5,572 nt of DNA from CAISIP01 sp041581405 (GTDB lineage: Bacteria > Pseudomonadota > Gammaproteobacteria > Burkholderiales > Burkholderiaceae_C). Each line of letters starts with the position of its first letter. Positions within the stretch are counted from its first letter, which is position 1. Made by a program: the position numbers and the translations under genes. The stretch lies in contig JBFIDI010000396.1 in the NCBI GenBank assembly GCA_041581405.1, positions 1 to 5,572 on the forward strand, in the 5' to 3' direction. Under the pieces are notes generated by a model. That model was not told the DNA's origin. It searched no databases and saw only the letters and a program-made list of their open reading frames with translations. Shown piece by piece: positions 1 through 5,572 of this stretch.

Positions 1-18
1 CACCGGCGTTGTTCGCCT
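1..18 (+). repeat. 18-bp direct repeat, copy 1
   Basis: The 18 bases from the window's first base are identical to 243-260, which abut the right arm of the large inverted repeat. Because this copy starts exactly at the window edge, the true repeat may extend further left. The sequences diverge immediately after base 18. Its partner landmark, an 11-bp repeat, lies at 121-131. Confidence 0.8.
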
Positions 19-120
19 GATCGGTATTCGATTGCCTTGGTGCAACACCTCACCTTGCCTATTTCGGCGTGACGCCTGTGGTGGGCCAATCGAAGTGGGC
101 GGCGGTCGTGGTTCTCGGTG

Positions 121-131
121 AGCAGGCAATG
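121..131 (+). repeat. 11-bp direct repeat, copy 1
   Basis: AGCAGGCAATG occurs here and again at 271-281. This copy ends four bases before the left arm of the large inverted repeat and 103 bases after the first 18-bp repeat. The second copy lies only 10 bases after the second 18-bp repeat. The two units therefore share boundary sequences but differ in internal length. Confidence 0.6.
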
Positions 132-135
132 TCGC

Positions 136-243
136 GGGATCAGGACGGTGGGGTGCTCTGCGTAGCGAAATTAAGGAGGAGCGGCGGGCGCAGCCCGTCG
201 CGGGGGACATTCGCGGAGCAGAGTACCCCGCCGGCCTGATCCC
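136..243. repeat. Large imperfect inverted repeat (MITE/BIME-like element)
   Basis: The arms 136-161 and 218-243 are complementary over 26 positions: 23 Watson-Crick pairs, two G·T wobbles (149/230 and 155/224) and one A·G mismatch (145/234). After a 3x3 internal loop (162-164/215-217) the same register continues with GCGAA (165-169) against TTCGC (210-214). The apex holds a separate 9-bp GC-rich hairpin (181-201). The whole element is about 108 bp with no coding capacity. This architecture resembles non-autonomous palindromic elements such as BIMEs or small MITEs, often mobilised in trans by REP-associated tyrosine transposases. No transposase is in the window, so that link is inference. It could also act as a structured RNA at the 3' end of a transcript. 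Confidence 0.65.
178..201 (+). repeat. REP-like palindrome with GGAG foot
   Basis: GCGGCGGGC (181-189), loop GCA (190-192) and GCCCGTCGC (193-201) form a 9-bp stem with a single G·T pair (184/198). A GGAG tetranucleotide sits at its 5' foot (178-181, sharing its last base with the stem). A GTAG or GGAG tetranucleotide followed by a GC-rich hairpin is the hallmark layout of REP sequences recognised by REP-associated tyrosine transposases. The hairpin lies at the centre of the larger inverted repeat. Genome copy number, which would prove it is a REP, cannot be seen here. The adjacent AAGGAGG (173-179) looks like a Shine-Dalgarno sequence, but no start codon follows at a usable distance. Confidence 0.5.
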
Positions 244-260
244 ACCGGCGTTGTTCGCCT
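243..260 (+). repeat. 18-bp direct repeat, copy 2
   Basis: This copy is identical to bases 1-18 and begins on the last base of the right arm of the large inverted repeat. It also forms the left side of a small hairpin: ACCGGCG (244-250) pairs perfectly with CGCCGGT (282-288), with GCCT (257-260) against AGGC (274-277) inside it. Confidence 0.8.
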
Positions 261-270
261 ACCTTGGTCG

Positions 271-281
271 AGCAGGCAATG
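271..281 (+). repeat. 11-bp direct repeat, copy 2
   Basis: This is the second copy of AGCAGGCAATG (first at 121-131). Here it is not followed by an inverted-repeat arm but by CGCCGGT, which pairs back to 244-250. The repeat unit therefore appears to end or decay at this point. Confidence 0.6.
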
Positions 282-311
282 CGCCGGTCTTCGACGCGTC
301 CCCCGGCACAC

Positions 312-342
312 CCGCACTACGACTGCGGTGGGAGCATCTCCC
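312..342. other. Two small hairpins downstream of the deacetylase gene
   Basis: CCGCA (312-316) pairs with TGCGG (324-328) across a 7-base loop. GGGAG-CAT-CTCCC (330-342) forms a 5-bp stem. They lie 42 to 72 bases past the stop of the minus-strand deacetylase gene and could contribute to 3'-end formation of its transcript. Neither is followed on the minus strand by a run of T, so I do not call an intrinsic terminator. Confidence 0.3.
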
Positions 343-383
343 AGTTTCCATCCGCGTGACGAGACAGTGACGGGCCAGAAGCT

Positions 384-1337
384 TCAGACGTCCGCCAGCA
401 CCCGCAGATGGGCCTCGACGCTGCGACCCAGCGCACTGAGGTTGTAGCCCCCTTCCAGGCAGGACACGATGCGGCCGCGGGCATGGCGCCGGGCCACGTC
501 CTTGACGCGCTGGGTGATCCAGGCGTAGTCCTGCTCGACCAGGCCCATCTGGCCCATGTCGTCCTCGCGATGGGCGTCGAAGCCGGCGCTGATGAAGATC
601 ATCTCGGGCCGGTGCTCCTCGAGCCGCGGAATCCAGCCATGTTCGACCAGCTCGCGCACTTCCGGGCCCTTGGTATAGGCCGGCACCGGCAGGTTGACCA
701 GGTTGCCCGCGTTCGATTTCGAGCCGCCATGGGGATAAAACGGATGCTGGTAGAAACTGACCATCAGGATGCGCGGATCGCCGGCCACGATGTCTTCGGT
801 TCCGTTGCCATGGTGCACGTCGAAGTCGACGATGGCCACCCGCTTGAGCCCGTGGCGCTGCAGCGCATACTTGGCCGCCACGGCCACGTTGTTGAAGAAG
901 CAGAAGCCCATGGCCTGGCTGCGGCAGGCATGGTGGCCGGGCGGGCGCACGGCGCAGAACGCATTTTCGAGTTCGCCCGCCATGACCGCGTCGGTGGCGG
1001 CAATGGCGGCGCCGGCGGCATTGAGCGCCGCGTCCCAGGTGAACACGTTGATGGCGGTATCCGGGTCGACCTGGGCATGTTGCGGCCCCCCGGCGTCGAT
1101 CTCGTCGCGCAACTCGTCGGTCAGGCCGCGCAGGGACGCGACGAACATCCGGTCGTGGGCCAGTTCGATGTCGGCCAGCGGCGCGGCCGGCGCTTCGCGC
1201 CGTTCCAGCGCGACATCGAGGCCCGAGATGAGCAGGCGGTCTTCGATCGCATCGAGCCGCTCCGGGCATTCAGGATGCCCGCGACCCATTTCATGCTGGC
1301 GGCAGCTCGGATGGGTGAAGTATCCGGTCTTGTTCAT
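384..1337 (-). CDS. Histone deacetylase-like zinc amidohydrolase (class II type)
   Basis: The 317-residue product belongs to the arginase/deacetylase fold, which includes AcuC, acetylpolyamine amidohydrolases and bacterial HDAC-like amidohydrolases. These are zinc hydrolases that release acetate from acetylated lysine or polyamines; the native substrate of this subgroup is not known. Landmarks are the N-terminal HPECPERL (21-28), RPPGHH with the catalytic His pair H135/H136, DFDVHHGNG (171-179) supplying the expected zinc ligands D173 and H175, SAGFDAH with the third ligand D254, and GGYN with the transition-state Tyr Y298. All key residues are present, the length fits a full domain, and there is no signal peptide, so the enzyme should be cytoplasmic. 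I chose the ATG at 1337 because families of this type begin just before KTGYFTHP. An upstream in-frame GTG at 1388 would add 17 unconserved residues and overlap moxR. The gene is divergent from moxR. Confidence 0.93.
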   Translation of the reverse strand: MNKTGYFTHPSCRQHEMGRGHPECPERLDAIEDRLLISGLDVALERREAPAAPLADIELAHDRMFVASLRGLTDELRDEIDAGGPQHAQVDPDTAINVFTWDAALNAAGAAIAATDAVMAGELENAFCAVRPPGHHACRSQAMGFCFFNNVAVAAKYALQRHGLKRVAIVDFDVHHGNGTEDIVAGDPRILMVSFYQHPFYPHGGSKSNAGNLVNLPVPAYTKGPEVRELVEHGWIPRLEEHRPEMIFISAGFDAHREDDMGQMGLVEQDYAWITQRVKDVARRHARGRIVSCLEGGYNLSALGRSVEAHLRVLADV

Positions 1338-1378
1338 GGCATCGAAGTCCGGTCGCGATTTTCGGGTAACGTCATGCC
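1338..1378. promoter_or_regulatory. 41-bp divergent intergenic gap
   Basis: The start codons of the deacetylase gene (minus) and the moxR gene (plus) are separated by 41 bases. I find no convincing -35/-10 pair on either strand, and both ribosome-binding regions are weak (GGA about 12 bases before the deacetylase ATG; CGGGTAA about 8 bases before the moxR ATG). At least one promoter must therefore extend into a coding region, or the two promoters overlap. The call is positional, not motif-based. Confidence 0.35.
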
Positions 1379-2299
<921 letters not shown>

Positions 2300-2320
2300 G
2301 AAGAAGGACGATCCACCGCC

Positions 2321-3379
2321 ATGGACCTGGCGCACCCCCTGCCCCATCCGTTGCGAAGCCCGTTCGCCCATGCCCGCGCCCGGTTCCGCCAATGGTTCAC
2401 GTCGCGCCTGCCGCGGCGCGACGTCACGCTGCTGACCCAGCGCAACGTCTACATCCTGCCGACCCGGCCGGGCTTCATGCTCGCGGCCACGCTGCTGGTG
2501 CTGCTGGTGGGCTCGATCAACTACCAGCTCAACCTGGGTTACCTGCTGACCTTCCTGCTCGCCGGCAGCGCCCTGGTCGGCATGCACCTGTGCCACGGGA
2601 CCCTGCGCGGCCTGACGCTGCAGCTGCAACCGGTCGACCCCGGCTTCATGGGCAGCAACACCACGATCAGCATCGACCTGGTCAGCACGCGCAAGCGGGT
2701 GCGCCACGGCATCGGCCTGAGCGTGCTGGGCAGCGGGCACTGGATCTGGACCGACGTGCCGGGCCAGGGCCGCGCGACGGTGCATGTGGCCTTCAAGCCG
2801 TCGCGCCGCGGCCTGCAGCCGATTCCGACCCTCACCGCCGAGACCCGGTTTCCGCTGGGCACGTTCCGGGTCTGGACCATCTGGCGTCCGGCGTCCCGGG
2901 TGCTGGTCTACCCCGCGCCGGAAACCTGGCCACCGCCGCTGCCCGAAGGCGAGCCCCGCTCCGGCGGCGCGGCCGCGGCCCGCATGGCACGGGCCAGCGG
3001 CGAGTTCGACGGCGTGCGCAGCTACCAGCGCGGCGACCCGCTCAAGCTGGTGGTGTGGAAAAAGCTGGCCAAGGCCGACGAGCTGGTGAGTCGCGACACC
3101 CACCAGGCGCAGCGCCACACCTTGTGGCTGGATCTGGCCAACACCGGTGTTGCCGCCGCTCCGTCGGCGGCCGGAGCGCCGCTCGAACACGCGATCTCGC
3201 GCCTGTGTGCCTGGGTGCTGGCCGCCGACAAGCAGGACCTGGAATACGGCCTGCGGCTGGGCACGCGCGAGATCGCACCGGCCAGCGGCGAGGCGCACAA
3301 GCGGCGCTGCCTGGAGGCGCTGGCGGTCCATGGCACGGTCGACGCGGCCGCCCCGCACCACGACGGCCGGGAGCGTTGA
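2321..3379 (+). CDS. DUF58 domain membrane protein
   Basis: The 352-residue protein is of the DUF58 family, usual partner of MoxR ATPases; its biochemical function is not established. After a basic N-terminus come two hydrophobic segments at about 51-67 and 72-92, which likely form a membrane hairpin. A beta-rich region follows (about 100-200, including VLVYPAP at 195-201). The DUF58 signature lies at 228-247, from EFDGVRSYQRGDP through VVWKK. The C-terminal part continues to about 335 and may resemble the von Willebrand A-like fold reported for this family. The motif ends in LVVWKKLAK, where many relatives have a form like IHWKASAR; I believe this variant is common in betaproteobacteria. GAAGGA at 2303-2308 is a plausible ribosome-binding site with a rather long 12-base spacer. 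The gene sits between moxR and the transglutaminase gene, only 4 bases from the latter. A missing or shortened segment is not apparent. Confidence 0.9.
   Translation: MDLAHPLPHPLRSPFAHARARFRQWFTSRLPRRDVTLLTQRNVYILPTRPGFMLAATLLVLLVGSINYQLNLGYLLTFLLAGSALVGMHLCHGTLRGLTLQLQPVDPGFMGSNTTISIDLVSTRKRVRHGIGLSVLGSGHWIWTDVPGQGRATVHVAFKPSRRGLQPIPTLTAETRFPLGTFRVWTIWRPASRVLVYPAPETWPPPLPEGEPRSGGAAAARMARASGEFDGVRSYQRGDPLKLVVWKKLAKADELVSRDTHQAQRHTLWLDLANTGVAAAPSAAGAPLEHAISRLCAWVLAADKQDLEYGLRLGTREIAPASGEAHKRRCLEALAVHGTVDAAAPHHDGRER
3369..3373 (+). promoter_or_regulatory. Ribosome-binding site deciding the transglutaminase start
   Basis: GGGAG lies 10 bases before the ATG at 3384, inside the last codons of the DUF58 gene. 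It favours that ATG over the in-frame ATG at 3147, which would force a 233-bp overlap with the DUF58 gene and add 79 arginine-rich residues unlike any membrane-protein N-terminus. Confidence 0.55.
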
Positions 3380-3383
3380 CACG

Positions 3384-5393
3384 ATGCTCGAGCGCTTGCG
3401 CCACCTGCCGCGGGACACCCGCGACACCTTGTTCCTGCTGCTGGTCATCGCCTGGGTGCTGGTACCGCAACTGGGCCGGCTGCCGCTGTGGTGTTCGGCG
3501 CTCGCGCTGGCGGTGCTGACCTGGCGCGGCGTGCTGGCCTGGCAGGCGCGGCCGCTGCCCTCGCGCTGGTGGCTGCTCGGACTGCTGGTGCTAACGATCG
3601 CCGCGACCTTGCTCACCCACCGCACCGTGCTCGGGCGCGACGCGGGCGTGACGCTGCTGGTCGTGTTGCTGACGCTCAAGACGCTGGAGCTGCGCGCGCG
3701 CCGCGACGCCTTCGTCGTGTTCTTCCTCGCCTTCTTCACGATGCTGACCAACTTCTTCTTCTCGCAGTCGCTGGCCACGGCCGCTGCGATGCTGGTCGCG
3801 CTGATGGGCCTGCTGACGGCGCTGGTCAACACCCACATGCCGGTGGGCAAGCCGCCGCTGCGCGAGGCAGCGGCGACCGCGCTGACGATGGCCGCGCTGG
3901 GCGCGCCCATCATGCTGGTGCTGTTCATGCTGTTTCCGCGCCTGGCCCCGCTGTGGGGCATGCCGGGCGATGCCATGAGCGGGCGCAGCGGCCTGTCCGC
4001 GACGATGGAGGTCGGCTCCATCGCCGAACTGGCCCTAGACGACAGCATCGCGTTGCGGGTGCGCTTCGACGATCCGGTGCCGCGCCAGAGCGCGCTGTAT
4101 TTCCGGGGCCCGGTGTTGTCGACCCAGCAGGGCCGGCAATGGCTGCCGCTGCGATCGCGTTTTCCCGAGCGCATGCGCGACGCGCCGGAGCTGCAGGTGC
4201 GCGGGGAGGCGGTGCGTTACCAGGTGACGCTCGAGCCCCACAACCGGCCCTGGATCTTCGTGCTCGACGCGGCGGCGGACCCGCCCGAGGTCAAGGGCAT
4301 GGAACTGCGCATGTCGCGCCAGCTGCAATGGCTGGCGGACCGGCCGGTGGCCGAGCTGCTGCGGTATTCGGCGCGCAGCCACACCGACTACAGCGCCGGC
4401 CCGTTGCGGCGCACCGCCGCCTTGCAGGACTACCTGGAGCTGCCGCCCGGCCTCAATCCCCGCACCATGCAGTGGGCCACGGAGTTGCGCCGCGATGCGC
4501 AGCAGGCCGGCGACGCGCCTCAGCTGATCGAAGCCGTGTTGCAGCACCTGCGCACCGGAGGCTACACCTACACGCTGGAGCCGGGGGTCTATGGCACCGA
4601 CACCGCCGACGAATTCTGGTTCGACCGGCGTACCGGATTCTGCGAGCACATCGCATCGTCGTTCGTGATCGTGATGCGGGCGCTCGACATCCCGGCCCGT
4701 ATCGTCACCGGCTACCAGGGCGGCGAGATCAATCCGCTGGATGGGTACTGGACCTTGCGCCAGAGCGACGCCCATGCCTGGGCCGAGGTCTGGCTGGCCG
4801 GCCGCGGCTGGGTGCGGGTCGACCCGACCGCGGCGGTCTCGCCCGGGCGCATCGGCTCGCTGCAGCGCCTGACCGCACCCCGCAACGCGATTGCCAGTGC
4901 CATGGAGGCGGTCAATCCGGCCATCTGGTCCAACCTGCGCGCGGCCTGGGAGGCGGTCAACAACCGCTGGAACCAGTGGGTGCTGAACTACAGCCAGGCC
5001 ACGCAACTCAACCTGCTCAAGGACATCGGTTTCGAGTCCCCCAGCTGGGAGGATCTCGGTTACGTGCTGCTGGTGCTGATCGTGGTGTCCAGCCTGCTCG
5101 GCGCCGCGTGGACCTTGTGGGAGCGCAGCCGGCACGACCCGTGGCTGCGCCTGCTGCGCGATGCGCGCCGCCGGCTCGCCGCCGAAGACGACGCCCCGCT
5201 GACCCCGAACATGCCGCCGCGTGCCATGGCCGATCTGCTGCGCCAGCGCTGGGGGCCGGACGACGCCCGCGTGCAGGCGATCGGCCGCTGGTTGCTGCGC
5301 CTGGAGGCGATGCGTTACGCCCCCCAGGGCCCGGACGGCGCGAGCCTGGCCGCATTGCGGCGAGAATTCAGGCAGTTACCATGGCCACGCTGA
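3384..5393 (+). CDS. tgpA: TgpA-like membrane transglutaminase (DUF3488 + transglutaminase core)
   Basis: The 669-residue product matches the layout of TgpA (P. aeruginosa PA2873), a membrane protein with a periplasmic transglutaminase-like domain reported as essential there; its natural substrate is unknown. The N-terminal DUF3488 region carries hydrophobic segments at about 15-31, 36-53, 62-78, 88-101, 109-127, 131-149 and 163-185. The large middle part (about 190-555) should be periplasmic and holds the transglutaminase core. Its papain-like triad is intact: C420 in RTGFCEH, H464 in SDAHAWAEVW and D480 in WVRVDPTAA. A further membrane segment at about 558-578 is followed by a basic, probably cytoplasmic tail of some 90 residues. 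The ATG at 3384 gives a short basic leader before the first membrane segment. The gene lies 4 bases after the DUF58 stop and overlaps the next gene by 13 bases, so translational coupling is likely. The family call is firm; the exact reaction is not. Confidence 0.93.
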   Translation: MLERLRHLPRDTRDTLFLLLVIAWVLVPQLGRLPLWCSALALAVLTWRGVLAWQARPLPSRWWLLGLLVLTIAATLLTHRTVLGRDAGVTLLVVLLTLKTLELRARRDAFVVFFLAFFTMLTNFFFSQSLATAAAMLVALMGLLTALVNTHMPVGKPPLREAAATALTMAALGAPIMLVLFMLFPRLAPLWGMPGDAMSGRSGLSATMEVGSIAELALDDSIALRVRFDDPVPRQSALYFRGPVLSTQQGRQWLPLRSRFPERMRDAPELQVRGEAVRYQVTLEPHNRPWIFVLDAAADPPEVKGMELRMSRQLQWLADRPVAELLRYSARSHTDYSAGPLRRTAALQDYLELPPGLNPRTMQWATELRRDAQQAGDAPQLIEAVLQHLRTGGYTYTLEPGVYGTDTADEFWFDRRTGFCEHIASSFVIVMRALDIPARIVTGYQGGEINPLDGYWTLRQSDAHAWAEVWLAGRGWVRVDPTAAVSPGRIGSLQRLTAPRNAIASAMEAVNPAIWSNLRAAWEAVNNRWNQWVLNYSQATQLNLLKDIGFESPSWEDLGYVLLVLIVVSSLLGAAWTLWERSRHDPWLRLLRDARRRLAAEDDAPLTPNMPPRAMADLLRQRWGPDDARVQAIGRWLLRLEAMRYAPQGPDGASLAALRREFRQLPWPR

Positions 5394-5572
5394 TGTCCCA
5401 CGCCCGAGCCCGTTTTCCTTTGATCCTGTGCATCGCGCTGGCGCTGGGCCTGTCCAGCGGCTGGGCGGCCCAACCCAAGAGCAAGCGCAAGGCCGGCGCC
5501 GCCGCCGCGTCCATGCTGTACGCCGATCGCGCCGACGCGATGCGCATGGCCGACGAGATCGCCGAGCGCCGC
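5381..5572 (+). CDS. mltB: Secreted protein, probable lytic murein transglycosylase B (3' end outside window)
   Basis: Only the first 64 codons are present; the frame is open to the window edge. The N-terminus reads as a Sec signal peptide: basic MSHARARF, a hydrophobic core PLILCIALALGL, then SSGWAA with likely cleavage before QPKSKRK. A basic, alanine-rich linker follows, then YADRADAMRMADEIAERR. I recognise this last stretch as similar to the opening helix of MltB-type (GH103) transglycosylases, which cleave peptidoglycan glycan strands with 1,6-anhydro products. The catalytic part is not in the window, so the call is provisional. The one cysteine, C17, is preceded by LIL, which does not fit a lipobox, so a soluble periplasmic form is more likely than a lipoprotein. 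A second in-frame ATG at 5393 overlaps the tgpA stop as TGATG and is an equally possible start. Neither has a strong ribosome-binding site. Confidence 0.6.
   Translation, partial: MATLMSHARARFPLILCIALALGLSSGWAAQPKSKRKAGAAAASMLYADRADAMRMADEIAERR

Larger units (their letters stand above)
1..383. other. Repeat-rich intergenic region without a gene
   Basis: I see no credible coding sequence here. Open frames that run into this stretch from the right are antisense shadows of the deacetylase gene. The region is dense in dyad symmetries and direct repeats, listed separately. Smaller hairpins not listed elsewhere are TTCGATTG (27-34) against CAATCGAA (87-94), which continues for two more pairs past one bulged base, and GGCGT-G-ACGCC (66-76) inside that loop. 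The convergent end of the minus-strand deacetylase gene lies at 384, so the region forms the 3' side of that gene. It may carry sequence transcribed past its stop. No tRNA, rRNA, CRISPR array or clear promoter is visible. Confidence 0.7.

Noticed and set aside
173..179. AAGGAGG as a ribosome-binding site for a small gene
   Set aside because: No ATG, GTG or TTG follows within a usable distance, and the sequence is part of the foot of the REP-like hairpin.
136..243. Rho-independent terminator for the deacetylase gene
   Set aside because: The stem is strong, but it lies about 140 bases past the stop, has a large branched apex and has no T tract on the minus strand.
1..281. CRISPR array
   Set aside because: There are only two copies of each direct repeat, with spacers of very unequal length, and no cas gene is present.
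2392..3519. 375-codon plus-strand open frame overlapping DUF58 and tgpA
   Set aside because: It is a shifted frame of the DUF58 gene, low in complexity (Ala, Arg, Gly, Pro), and it bridges two real genes.
4035..5135. 366-codon minus-strand open frame inside tgpA
   Set aside because: It is antisense to the transglutaminase core with its conserved triad, has biased composition and shows no recognisable domain.

Overview
The window comes from a GC-rich proteobacterium, most likely a betaproteobacterium (Burkholderiales or Rhodocyclales type). This rests on the GC-rich third codon positions, on the form of the DUF58 motif, and on the order moxR, DUF58, transglutaminase, mltB-like gene. It is an inference from family resemblance; no marker gene here fixes the taxon.

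Layout. Bases 1-383 contain no credible gene. They hold a nested inverted-repeat element (136-243) built around a REP-like palindrome, an 18-bp direct repeat (1-18 and 243-260), an 11-bp direct repeat (121-131 and 271-281) and several smaller hairpins. On the minus strand, 384-1337 encodes a complete class II-type histone-deacetylase-like zinc amidohydrolase. A 41-bp gap separates it from a divergent plus-strand cluster: a MoxR-type AAA+ ATPase (1379-2299), a DUF58 membrane protein (2321-3379), a TgpA-like membrane transglutaminase (3384-5393), and the start of a secreted protein (5381 to the window edge) that looks like lytic murein transglycosylase B. Gaps of 21 bp and 4 bp, then a 13-bp overlap, indicate one operon.

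How the genes fit together. MoxR-DUF58-TgpA is a known conserved trio; the Pseudomonas aeruginosa locus around tgpA (PA2873) is the reference. MoxR proteins are chaperone-like ATPases that act on the products of neighbouring genes. DUF58 proteins are their usual membrane partners. TgpA presents a papain-like transglutaminase domain in the periplasm. A periplasmic murein hydrolase gene as the next cistron supports a cell-envelope role. The deacetylase gene is divergent, and no functional link to the operon can be read from the sequence.

None of the protein genes is a new system. The least explained part is the repeat-rich first 300 bases, which looks like a fragment of a REP/MITE-like repeat array continuing to the left of the window.
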